This document shows, in pieces, positions 1 to 6,437 of a stretch of 6,546 bases of DNA. How positions within the stretch are numbered: the first letter of the stretch is position 1; every line of letters begins with the position of its first letter. The notes under the pieces were generated by a model that did not search any database, was not told where the DNA came from, and saw nothing but the letters and a program-made list of their open reading frames with translations. The stretch spans positions 1 through 6,546 of the forward strand of contig LGHA01000070.1 in assembly GCA_001508595.1 (NCBI GenBank). The letters are read 5' to 3'. A program made the position numbers and the translations under genes. Source of the stretch: Anaerolineaceae bacterium 46_22. GTDB taxonomy: Bacteria > Chloroflexota > Anaerolineae > Anaerolineales > Anaerolineaceae.

Positions 1-1110
1 CATTATGCCAGTCTGAAGCGCCAATTAGCAAATCCAGAAGATGAAGGAGCCGTCCTTAAAGAAGACCAGATCCGCCTGCTGATTGGTGACACATCTGCAA
101 AAGAACGTGAGGAAATTCTTTCAGGATTGGCGGATGGCAGCATTAAATTGGTGATTGGCACACACGCATTAATAGAAGATCCGGTAGTCTTTGAAAACCT
201 GCAAATCGTGATCGTCGATGAGCAGCATCGTTTTGGTGTCGCCCAACGTGCAGCCTTAAGAGATAAAGGGGAGAACCCGCACTTGATCGTGATGACGGCA
301 ACGCCCATCCCAAGATCCCTTGCCCTGACCATTTACGGCGACCTCGATGTCAGTGTGATGGACGAAATGCCGCCTGGACGTCAACCGGTGGAGACACACA
401 TTGTTTATCCAACCGAAAGAGAACGTGTTTATACACTGATCCGATCACAAGTTGAGAATGGACACCAGGCTTTCATTATCTATCCTCTCGTTGAGCAGGG
501 AGATAATGAAGAGAGCAAAGCTGCCGTAGAAGAACAAGAACGCCTTCAACAGGAAATTTTCCCAGATCTCAAAATCGGTCTGCTGCATGGACGTCTCCAT
601 CCAGATGAAAAAGAAAATGTCATGCGAAAATTCAGGGACAGGGAATACGATATCCTCGTTTCAACCTCTGTTGTTGAGGTCGGTGTTGATATCCCCAACG
701 CAACTGTGATGGTGATCGAGGGAGCAAATCGATTTGGCTTAGCCCAATTGCACCAATTCCGAGGAAGGGTTGGAAGAAGTTCCGACAAATCTTATTGTAT
801 TCTTATTCCGGAAACAAGCGAGGCAGCTGAAAACGAGCGACTATTAGCCATGGAAAGCACCAATGATGGATTTGTGCTGGCAGAACACGATCTCAATCAA
901 CGCGGACCCGGTGAATTTCTTGGGACACGTCAATCTGGCTATACCAATTTGCGTTTGGCGAATATCACCGATATTCATTTGATTGAAAAAGCACAGCGTT
1001 ATGCTCATCAAGTGCTTGAAAACGATCCCACCCTCTCTGCCAACGAACATCAATTAATGCGGGATGCCATGGAGAAATTTTGGCCAACCGCAGAAGGAGA
1101 TATTAGCTAA
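1..1110 (+). CDS. recG: ATP-dependent DNA helicase RecG, C-terminal part (5' end outside window)
   Basis: RecG is a superfamily 2 double-strand DNA translocase that remodels stalled replication forks and branched recombination intermediates. The reading frame is open from base 1, so only the last 369 residues are present; whole RecG proteins are usually about 690-830. In fragment numbering, GTHALIED lies at 53-60 (helicase motif Ib region), the Walker B box DEQH at 73-76 and TATPIPR (motif III) at 99-105. GLLHGRLHPDEK (motif IV region) starts at 193. Motifs V-VI run from about 221 to 260, with EVGVDIPNA, GLAQLHQFRGRVGRS and the arginine residues expected in motif VI. The RecG-specific QRGPGEFLGTRQSG segment lies at 300-313 and corresponds to the translocation (TRG) motif. 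The wedge domain and Walker A lie upstream, outside the window. All visible motifs are intact. An internal ATG at 127 is not the start. The stop is one base before the coaD ATG. Confidence 0.97.
   Translation, partial: HYASLKRQLANPEDEGAVLKEDQIRLLIGDTSAKEREEILSGLADGSIKLVIGTHALIEDPVVFENLQIVIVDEQHRFGVAQRAALRDKGENPHLIVMTATPIPRSLALTIYGDLDVSVMDEMPPGRQPVETHIVYPTERERVYTLIRSQVENGHQAFIIYPLVEQGDNEESKAAVEEQERLQQEIFPDLKIGLLHGRLHPDEKENVMRKFRDREYDILVSTSVVEVGVDIPNATVMVIEGANRFGLAQLHQFRGRVGRSSDKSYCILIPETSEAAENERLLAMESTNDGFVLAEHDLNQRGPGEFLGTRQSGYTNLRLANITDIHLIEKAQRYAHQVLENDPTLSANEHQLMRDAMEKFWPTAEGDIS
1094..1100 (+). promoter_or_regulatory. Ribosome binding site of coaD, inside the end of recG
   Basis: AAGGAGA lies 11 bases before the ATG at 1112 and within the last codons of recG. 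It supports the start at 1112 over an in-frame ATG at 1064, which would add 16 residues (MPWRNFGQ...) foreign to the CoaD family. The SD lies in translated recG sequence and the stop-to-start gap is one base, so ribosomes finishing recG could reinitiate on coaD. The coupling itself is inferred. Confidence 0.8.
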
Positions 1111-1111
1111 A

Positions 1112-1636
1112 ATGACCACTGTACTTTTTCCCGGTACTTTTGACCCGATCCACTACGGGCATATCAACATTGCTAAACGTGCAGCAAATATGTTTGATGA
1201 AGTTGTCGTTGCTGTTTACGCCAGGGAACAGGACAACATCCTTTTTTCACCTGAAGAACGGCTCTCGCTCGCTCAAGAGGCATTTAAGAATATGGGCAAC
1301 ATCAGTGTCACAGCCTATCAAGGGCTGACGGTTAAGTTTGCCAAAAAAATCGGTGCTCAGGCGATCGTCCGCGGTTTGCGCGTGTTTTCCGATTTTGAAT
1401 ATGAATTCAGGATGGCATTGGCAAATAATCGGCTTGCACCTGAGATTGATGTGATTGCGTTGATCACCAGTGAGGAACACACCTTTCTTTCATCAACAAC
1501 CGTACGTGAAATTTCCGCATTAGGTGGGGATGTTTCCAGTATGGTCCCACCTCATGTGCAAAAAGCCCTGGAAAAAAGGTTCAATGTTTTAGGGGACGAC
1601 CAGGACATCGTCCGTCTTACATCCTTAAGAGATTGA
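1112..1636 (+). CDS. coaD: Phosphopantetheine adenylyltransferase (CoaD)
   Basis: CoaD transfers AMP from ATP to 4'-phosphopantetheine to give dephospho-CoA, the penultimate step of coenzyme A synthesis, in the cytosol. The 174-residue product is a little longer than the usual ~160 because of a short charged C-terminal tail. It starts with the nucleotidyltransferase signature GTFDPIHYGH (residues 8-17), whose HxGH-type motif is H14-Y-G-H17. VRGLR at 86-90 is followed by SDFEYEFRMALANNRLAPEI, a near-canonical CoaD stretch. SSTTVRE at 127-133 is the second nucleotide-binding motif (family form ISSSxVRE). VPPHVQKALEKR at 145-156 is the typical final helix. The start at 1112 is set by the family N-terminus and the AAGGAGA site. 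It follows recG with a one-base gap and precedes the coiled-coil gene by 81 bases. In many Firmicutes rsmD sits between recG and coaD (from memory); here it does not. Confidence 0.97.
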   Translation: MTTVLFPGTFDPIHYGHINIAKRAANMFDEVVVAVYAREQDNILFSPEERLSLAQEAFKNMGNISVTAYQGLTVKFAKKIGAQAIVRGLRVFSDFEYEFRMALANNRLAPEIDVIALITSEEHTFLSSTTVREISALGGDVSSMVPPHVQKALEKRFNVLGDDQDIVRLTSLRD

Positions 1637-1646
1637 AGCCCTAAAA

Positions 1647-1675
1647 TCTACAATCTATGTTAAGATTGGTATAAG
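1647..1675 (+). promoter_or_regulatory. Possible promoter for the coiled-coil gene
   Basis: The 81-base gap after coaD contains an extended -10 candidate, TGG followed by TATAAG at 1670-1675. A weak -35, TCTACA, lies at 1647-1652 with a 17-base spacer. A 6-bp inverted repeat, CAATCT (1651-1656) and AGATTG (1663-1668), lies between the two elements. A second, poorer pair is TTGAAG at 1633-1638 and TATGTT at 1656-1661, also 17 bases apart. These are consensus matches by eye in AT-rich DNA. Plain read-through from recG-coaD is equally possible, since no terminator is seen in the gap. Confidence 0.3.
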
Positions 1676-1717
1676 GATTGCAACAAGATCAGATGTATAT
1701 TTAAATCGGAGGAAGTA

Positions 1718-2215
1718 ATGGATATTTTACATCTCGTTGATCGGCTTGAGGAATTATTTAATGACAGCCGCCCAATTTGGCTGACTCACAGCGTCATTGT
1801 TGACGAGGATCGCATGTTGGACCTTATCGATCAAATGCGGGTAGCAATCCCTGAGGAAATCAAAAAAGCCCAGCAGATCATCACGCAGCGTGATCGGATC
1901 CTGGCGCAGGCAAAAGAAGAAGCCAATCGAACAGTTTCTCTTGCCCGCGAAAAGGCTGAAAAACAACTGGAAGACGACGAGTTGATCCTTTCAGCCAAAG
2001 CAAAGGCTGAGCAAATCGTGGACCAGGCTCATAAAGATGCTGCTGTCACCCAGCGTGAAGCAGATAAGTATATCCTTGAAACATTGACCAACCTGGAAAT
2101 GCACATGGACCGGCTGTTAAACCAGGTGCGTAATGGCATAAAAACCCTGCAAAGTGATACCTACCCAATTGCACCAAAGCTGGACACCCAGGATGAAGAC
2201 AAGGATATGTCCTGA
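1718..2215 (+). CDS. Conserved coiled-coil protein of unknown function, coaD-linked
   Basis: This encodes a 165-residue soluble protein with no signal peptide or membrane segment. Residues 1-45 form a compact head: MDILHLVDRLEELF, a polar link, then VIVDEDRMLDLIDQMRVAIPEEI. Residues 46-145 are almost all helix-forming, rich in Ala, Glu, Lys and Gln with heptad-like spacing (EEANRTVSLAREKAEKQLED, AKAKAEQIVDQAHKDAAVTQ), which predicts a long coiled coil. The tail (DTQDEDKDMS) is acidic. The helix resembles DivIVA or F-type ATPase b subunits. As I recall, proteins of this type next to coaD in Firmicutes and Chloroflexota are often labelled 'ATPase' or 'ATP synthase subunit B-like', but no nucleotide-binding motif is present here and that label is probably compositional. 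A strong site, GGAGGAA at 1708-1714, precedes the ATG. It is the last gene of its unit, followed at once by a terminator. The role is unknown; the head plus coiled coil suggests an oligomeric scaffold. Confidence 0.9.
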   Translation: MDILHLVDRLEELFNDSRPIWLTHSVIVDEDRMLDLIDQMRVAIPEEIKKAQQIITQRDRILAQAKEEANRTVSLAREKAEKQLEDDELILSAKAKAEQIVDQAHKDAAVTQREADKYILETLTNLEMHMDRLLNQVRNGIKTLQSDTYPIAPKLDTQDEDKDMS

Positions 2216-2239
2216 ATTTCATAAGGCAATAAGTTCAAC

Positions 2240-2273
2240 AACAGCCCCTTATTTCTCAGGGGCTGTTTTTTTT
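2240..2273 (+). terminator. Intrinsic terminator of the recG-coaD-coiled-coil unit, overlapping the lon 3' end
   Basis: ACAGCCCC at 2241-2248 pairs with GGGGCTGT at 2259-2266. Adding A2240-T2267 and T2249-A2258 gives a 10-bp stem with an 8-base loop. Eight T residues at 2266-2273 follow, so this is a textbook rho-independent terminator for + strand transcription. A second inverted pair, GTTCAA (2233-2238) and TTGAAC (2272-2277), encloses it. Read on the - strand, the same hairpin is followed by TTGTTGAACTT, a poor U-tract, so it would end lon transcripts less well. The lon stop codon (2249-2251) lies at the loop edge, and the right arm is lon coding sequence. Confidence 0.9.
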
Positions 2274-4729
2274 GAACTGCGGCGTTTTACAATTTTTTCT
2301 GTTGATTTTGATGGGTGAAGTGCAACCGGCAGAACTTCATCCATGTGTTTGACCGTAACAATCGTCATTTCCTTAAGAACACTTTTTGGAACATCTTCGA
2401 GGTCTTTTTCATTACGGATTGGAATGATCACTTTTTTCAAGCCAGCTCGGTGTGAGGCAAGGACCTTTTCCTTAATGCCCCCAACCGGCAGGACACGACC
2501 TCTTAATGTGATTTCACCTGTCATGCCAACCAAATGGAAACTGGGTCGTTCTGTAAGCGCAGATATCATCGCAGTTGTCATCGTGATACCGGCACTCGGC
2601 CCGTCCTTGGGGATGCCGCCTTCAGGAACGTGCAGGTGGACGTCCACGTTTTCAAAAATATCCGGATCGATTTCAAGCAATTCTGCCCGGGATTTTATGT
2701 AGGATAAAGCAGCCTGCGCAGATTCCTGCATGACCTCCCCGATTTGCCCGGTTATTTGAAGGTTTCCCTTCCCATCTAAAATCAAAACTTCAACCGGCAT
2801 GATTTCGCCGCCATTTTCAGTCCAGGCTAAAGCCGTTGCAACGCCAACCTCATCCTCCATTTCAGCTTCAGTTTCAAAAAACTGCTGCGGTCCGAGGTAC
2901 TTCCGGATAGCCTGGGGAGTAATCCGTTTTGGATAGGTTTTCTTTTCAGTCTTTAAGCGGGCAATCTTTCGCAAGACACTGCCAATTTCTCTCTCAAAAT
3001 TACGTACACCAGCTTCATAGGTGTATTCCCGGATAATTTTCATCAGTGAAGCATCATGAAAACTAATTTGCTCATCCGAAAAACCATTTTCCTCCAGCTG
3101 ACGCGGGATCAAGAAACGCTTTGCAATTTCCAGCTTTTCTTCTTCAATGTAACCGGAAAACTCGATGATTTCCATCCGGTCCAATAATGCGGGTGGAATT
3201 GTGCTGAGGCTGTTAGCAGTTGTAATAAATATAACTTTGGAAAGGTCATAGCTGACTTCTAAATAATGGTCAGAGAACGCATTGTTTTGTTCCGGGTCAA
3301 GTACTTCTAGAAGAGCGGATGAAGGGTCGCCCCGAAAGTCCGCACCAAGCTTATCAATCTCATCCAGCATGAACAATGGGTTGGAGGTCTCTGCTCGCCG
3401 CATTGTTTGAATAATCCGCCCGGGCATCGCCCCAATATAAGTCCGACGATGACCTCGAATTTCCGCCTCGTCCCTGACCCCACCCAACGAAAGCCGAACA
3501 AACTTTCGCCCCAGGGCATTGGCGATCGATTTTCCAAGGGATGTTTTGCCCGTCCCCGGAGGACCTACAAAACACAATATTGGCTGCCGCAGCCGTTTGG
3601 GATTCAAACTCCGGATGGCAATATATTCAATAATGCGATCTTTGGCTTTTTTCAAGCCGTAGTGTTCCTGTTCGAGCACCTCATTGGCATGCAGCACATC
3701 CAGGTTATCCTGGCTTGCCTCTTCCCATGGCAGATCCAAAAGCCAATCAAGGTAGGTGCGAATGATGCCGACTTCCGGTGCCATTGGCGGCATTTGTTCC
3801 AACCGCGACAATTCTCGGAATGCCTGTGACTTGACTTCTTCCGGGAATTTCTTTTCATCAATTCTTTCACTGAGTTCGACGATTTCCTGGTTCCAGATAT
3901 CGCCTTCACCAAGCTCAGTCTGGATGGCTTTCATCTGTTCACGCAGGTAAAACTCACGATGAGATCGATCTACTTCCGTCTGGACTTGCGCCTGGATTTC
4001 ACCTTCCAATTCCAATACGTCCAATTCTTCAGCAAGGATCTGATTCAACTTCTTCAGCCGATCTCCTGGATGAGTCAGGATCATCAAATCTTTCCGGGTG
4101 TCATTAGGGAGAGAAAGTGAGGATGCAATCATGTCCGCCAGCCAACCAGGATCATTAATGTTCATTGAAAAGAGATGCGCCTCTACCGGTAAACTGTCAT
4201 TCAATTCAACACAGCTCTCGAACAGGCTCCTTGTTGTTCGCATGAGTGCAGTCAGGCGTTTTGTACTTCGAAATTCATCAGGGACATTACGGGCTTCAAC
4301 GATAATGTAAGGTTCTGTTTGCAAGATGTTGATAATTTCAACCCTGCGTCTGCCCTGGACAAGGGCTGAATGGCTGCCCTCCTGCATCGATAAGATCCGA
4401 CCGACAGCCAATTCGATGCCAACCGGCAGAAAATCACTCGGGTAATCACCTTCAACACCCTGGTCCGATAAAAATAAAGCGACAAGGGTTTTGTTCTGTC
4501 CTTGAGCAGCTTCGATTGCTTTTTGGCTGTTATCGTCACTTATGAAAATCGGCGAGATCATGCGCGGAAAAACAACCACATCTTTCAAAATAAAAGCGGG
4601 GCTGATAAAAACGCCGCTGTCATCGCTTTCGCGGTTCACAATCCGATAGAGTTCATCTGTCCTTTGGTGAATATTCCCAAAAAGATCTTCCTCACCATCA
4701 GATGGCGGGAACCATTGTTCATCACTCAT
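2249..4729 (-). CDS. lon: ATP-dependent protease Lon (LonA type)
   Basis: Lon is a cytosolic homohexameric AAA+ serine protease that degrades misfolded and selected regulatory proteins. From the ATG at 4729 the product has 826 residues, within the LonA range though slightly long. A ~43-residue acidic leader precedes the LON substrate-binding domain (about 44-240; [10 protein letters not shown] at 123-132). A charged helical linker follows at about 240-350. The AAA+ module has Walker A GPPGTGKT at 389-396, Walker B FMLDEIDK at 453-460, sensor-1 N506, a probable arginine finger R518 and sensor-2 R576 in AGVRNFERE. The protease domain carries the catalytic serine S712 in PKDGPSAG and catalytic lysine K755 in GGIKEK, 43 residues apart as in E. 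coli Lon (S679/K722). The end is a basic tail ([12 protein letters not shown]). All catalytic residues are intact. The gene lies 30 bases after folC and is probably cotranscribed with it. No CIRCE-type heat-shock operator is seen upstream. Confidence 0.98.
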   Translation of the reverse strand: MSDEQWFPPSDGEEDLFGNIHQRTDELYRIVNRESDDSGVFISPAFILKDVVVFPRMISPIFISDDNSQKAIEAAQGQNKTLVALFLSDQGVEGDYPSDFLPVGIELAVGRILSMQEGSHSALVQGRRRVEIINILQTEPYIIVEARNVPDEFRSTKRLTALMRTTRSLFESCVELNDSLPVEAHLFSMNINDPGWLADMIASSLSLPNDTRKDLMILTHPGDRLKKLNQILAEELDVLELEGEIQAQVQTEVDRSHREFYLREQMKAIQTELGEGDIWNQEIVELSERIDEKKFPEEVKSQAFRELSRLEQMPPMAPEVGIIRTYLDWLLDLPWEEASQDNLDVLHANEVLEQEHYGLKKAKDRIIEYIAIRSLNPKRLRQPILCFVGPPGTGKTSLGKSIANALGRKFVRLSLGGVRDEAEIRGHRRTYIGAMPGRIIQTMRRAETSNPLFMLDEIDKLGADFRGDPSSALLEVLDPEQNNAFSDHYLEVSYDLSKVIFITTANSLSTIPPALLDRMEIIEFSGYIEEEKLEIAKRFLIPRQLEENGFSDEQISFHDASLMKIIREYTYEAGVRNFEREIGSVLRKIARLKTEKKTYPKRITPQAIRKYLGPQQFFETEAEMEDEVGVATALAWTENGGEIMPVEVLILDGKGNLQITGQIGEVMQESAQAALSYIKSRAELLEIDPDIFENVDVHLHVPEGGIPKDGPSAGITMTTAMISALTERPSFHLVGMTGEITLRGRVLPVGGIKEKVLASHRAGLKKVIIPIRNEKDLEDVPKSVLKEMTIVTVKHMDEVLPVALHPSKSTEKIVKRRSSKKTAPEK

Positions 4730-4734
4730 CGTTA

Positions 4735-4738
4735 CTCC
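4735..4738 (-). promoter_or_regulatory. Ribosome binding site that fixes the lon start
   Basis: On the - strand CTGGAGTAACG precedes the ATG at 4729, giving a GGAG core with a 5-base spacer. The frame stays open further upstream and could begin at a TTG (4754-4756, nine residues longer). That TTG is only three bases from the folC stop and has no good SD, so 4729 is preferred. Confidence 0.75.
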
Positions 4739-4759
4739 AGTCGATATTTTACACAAATA

Positions 4760-6169
4760 TTAAGTAAGCCCCTCAAAATTTTTCTTTGGGGAATGATCTT
4801 GGTGTTGTTTGGAAAAGATATCACGGATAGCCGCCACAACAAATACACTTCCTGTCACCAGCACAACAGCTTCCTGGCCAGCCTCCTGCAAGGCTAAATC
4901 AAATGCATCCTCAATGGGGGTTACTGCCAGGGCTGACCTGCCAAAACGGTGGGCTAATTCAACAAGCTCACCAGCATCAATCGCCCGAGGATGGATCGAT
5001 TGGGTTGTTATCACGCGCCGAACTCTGGGCAGCAGTTCCTGGTACATGCCTTCGATATCCTTGTCTTCAGAGGCACCAAATACCATGATCACAGGCAATC
5101 CGGGGAAATAATCATCCAAAGCCTGGCGCAGCCTGAGGGCTGAATAGCGGTTGTGCGCTGAATCGATAAGGATCGTAGGATGATTTTGTAAAACCTCCAT
5201 CCTGCCTGGCCACTTTACACTAGAAAATCCCTTTTGATAGGCCTCCTGTGAGAGCATTAAGCCAAGCTTTTCTGCTGTTTTTAAGGCAGCATAAGCAGTC
5301 GCCGCATTTTCAACCTGATGAAAGCCCAAAAGGGGAATGCGCAAACGTAAGGGGCTCCAAATATCTCTGCCCCCTGATTCAATGAACTCGTCTACCATGG
5401 GTTGTTCATCGGGCGTCCACACCAGGAAATGCTGGCTGTCCAGACTGTGTGAATCAGCGGCATAAAGGTAATCCCGCCCAACCTGGATCAAAGGAGATGT
5501 TCGTTCTTGGGCTATTTGTTCTAGTTTGAGCCGTGCTTCCTCTTTTTGAGGCGCGACAACTACCGGAACACCTTCTTTGATAATGCCGCCCTTTTCTCCT
5601 GCAATTTCACTGAGGGTATCACCCAATATTTTGACATGGTCATAAGAAATGGAAGTGATCACCGAAACCATTGGATTAACAATATTCGTCGCATCAAGCC
5701 TGCCGCCTAAACCGACCTCAAAAACGCTGTAATTCACCTTCTGCTGAGAAAAATACAGGAATGCCATGGCTGTCATTAATTCAAATGTGGTAATTTCTGG
5801 CACTTTCTCTGTGATCGGTTTCAATTGGTCAATAATTTCCACAACATCCGCTTTTGAGATTTCCTGATCGTTGATTTTGATCCGCTCTGTAAAGCGAACC
5901 ATGTGCGGCGAAGTATAAAGACCGACACGATAGCCTTCAGCCATCAGCACACTGGCACACATGGATGAAACCGAGCCTTTGCCCTTTGTCCCAGCCACGT
6001 GAAGGATGTCGTAATCTTTTTGGGGGTCTCCCAACAAAGTCATGAAATGACGCATTCGCTCAAGGTTGAATTTTTCTGCTGCATTTCTGAAGTTACGCTT
6101 CAAGCTGTAGTCGATAAAACTGTACAAATAATCTAGCGCATCTTCATATTTCTGATCAATTTCCTTCAT
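4760..6169 (-). CDS. folC: Dihydrofolate synthase / folylpolyglutamate synthase (FolC)
   Basis: FolC is a Mur-ligase-family enzyme that uses ATP to join glutamate to dihydropteroate and/or to folates. Which of the two activities this protein has cannot be told from sequence alone. From the ATG at 6169 it has 469 residues (bacterial range about 420-470). The N-terminal part (EDALDYLYSFIDYS; LERMRHFMTLLGDPQKDY) is typical. The P-loop is GTKGKGS at 60-66. The TSPHMVRFTERI loop (86-97) corresponds to the pteroate-binding region. EVGLGGRLDATN lies at 151-162. SISYDHVKILGDTLSEIAGE leads to EKGGIIK (192-198), where K193 matches the family's carbamylated lysine. GFHQVENAATA is at 282-292, WPGRMEVL at 320-327, and IDSAHN at 335-340 replaces the common DGAHN. 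TGSVFVVAAIRD closes the C-terminal domain. The frame extends upstream to a TTG at 6220, but family similarity begins near the ATG at 6169. The SD there is weak (GGA, 8 bases upstream). It is the first gene of the folC-lon unit. Confidence 0.96.
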   Translation of the reverse strand: MKEIDQKYEDALDYLYSFIDYSLKRNFRNAAEKFNLERMRHFMTLLGDPQKDYDILHVAGTKGKGSVSSMCASVLMAEGYRVGLYTSPHMVRFTERIKINDQEISKADVVEIIDQLKPITEKVPEITTFELMTAMAFLYFSQQKVNYSVFEVGLGGRLDATNIVNPMVSVITSISYDHVKILGDTLSEIAGEKGGIIKEGVPVVVAPQKEEARLKLEQIAQERTSPLIQVGRDYLYAADSHSLDSQHFLVWTPDEQPMVDEFIESGGRDIWSPLRLRIPLLGFHQVENAATAYAALKTAEKLGLMLSQEAYQKGFSSVKWPGRMEVLQNHPTILIDSAHNRYSALRLRQALDDYFPGLPVIMVFGASEDKDIEGMYQELLPRVRRVITTQSIHPRAIDAGELVELAHRFGRSALAVTPIEDAFDLALQEAGQEAVVLVTGSVFVVAAIRDIFSKQHQDHSPKKNFEGLT

Positions 6170-6184
6170 TAATACAATCCATTC

Positions 6185-6197
6185 ATTGTTGAACAAT
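6185..6197. promoter_or_regulatory. 13-bp palindrome in the folC leader
   Basis: ATTGTT, a central G and AACAAT form a perfect inverted repeat whose near edge is 15 bases upstream of the folC ATG (6169). In RNA it could form only a 5-bp stem with a TGA loop, which is weak. As DNA it has the size of a small dimer-binding operator. No specific regulator is recognised, and a chance palindrome is possible in AT-rich sequence. If folC began at the upstream TTG, the palindrome would be coding. Confidence 0.25.
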
Positions 6198-6273
6198 ATA
6201 TCCGATAAAGCATACCTCAAATTTTTTATTCTTGCGGTGGGCTATTATTACTAAAACAGAATTGACGGCAATA

Positions 6274-6279
6274 ATTATA
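6274..6279 (-). promoter_or_regulatory. Possible -10 box of a folC promoter
   Basis: The - strand reads TATAAT here, a perfect -10 match, which would place the transcript start near 6267 and give a leader of roughly 100 bases before the folC ATG. No clear -35 lies at the usual spacing; the nearest TTG-containing candidate (TTTGCT) has a short 15-base spacer. It is the best promoter candidate in the gap, but the AT-rich setting lowers its weight. Confidence 0.35.
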
Positions 6280-6353
6280 TCCCTTCTTGCCCCAAGCAAA
6301 CGCATTACAAAGCTTAAACACGGGTAATCGCAGGCATGCATAAAAATCTGATA

Positions 6354-6437
6354 ATAACCTACCCCCTGCCCCCTCCCTAAAGGGAAGGGGTTCTTAAAGT
6401 CCCTTCCCTGAAGGGAAGGGATTTAGGGTTAGGTTAT
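6354..6437. repeat. 84-bp compound palindromic element (REP-like or MITE-like)
   Basis: The ends are an 8-bp inverted repeat, ATAACCTA (6354-6361) and TAGGTTAT (6430-6437). Inside are two hairpins side by side. The first pairs 6370-6377 with 6382-6390 (one bulged A, loop TAAA). The second pairs 6401-6408 with 6413-6420 without mismatch (loop TGAA) and can extend outward to 6397/6424 with one G-T pair. Both share the core (C)CCCT(T)CCC...GGGAAGGG. The left and right halves are therefore imperfect inverted copies of each other. The + strand pyrimidine tract at 6362-6377 (C runs of 5, 5 and 3) contrasts sharply with its AT-rich surroundings. There is no internal ORF and no T-tract, so it is neither a complete IS nor an obvious terminator. 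The structure is seen directly; membership in a dispersed family is inferred. Confidence 0.7.

Noticed and set aside
127..1110. A separate gene starting at the ATG at 127
   Set aside because: The frame is open back to base 1 and the residues before 127 (HYASLKRQL...) continue the RecG helicase domain. The ATG is internal.
1064..1111. A 16-residue N-terminal extension of CoaD from the ATG at 1064
   Set aside because: It overlaps the end of recG, lacks family similarity, and the ATG at 1112 has both the canonical N-terminus (MTTVLFPGTFDP) and a good ribosome site.
1718..2215. Annotating the coiled-coil gene as atpF (ATP synthase b subunit) or divIVA
   Set aside because: There is no N-terminal membrane helix as in atpF, no other atp genes nearby, and no clear DivIVA N-terminal motif. 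The resemblance is to coiled-coil composition only.
3407..3829. A 140-codon open frame on the + strand opposite lon
   Set aside because: It is antisense to the AAA+ region of lon, resembles no recognised family, has no convincing ribosome site, and is explained by lon codon bias.
4746..4776. A lon-specific promoter in the folC-lon gap (TAAAAT at 4746-4751, TTGAGG at 4771-4776)
   Set aside because: The spacer is 19 bases, the -35 is weak, and the transcript would start almost on the lon ribosome site. Cotranscription with folC is simpler.
6370..6424. The paired hairpins as rho-independent terminators
   Set aside because: Neither hairpin is followed by a T-tract on either strand, and no adjacent gene ends here inside the window.
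6354..6437. A CRISPR array
   Set aside because: There are only two palindromic units, in inverted and imperfect arrangement, with no regular spacers and no cas genes.
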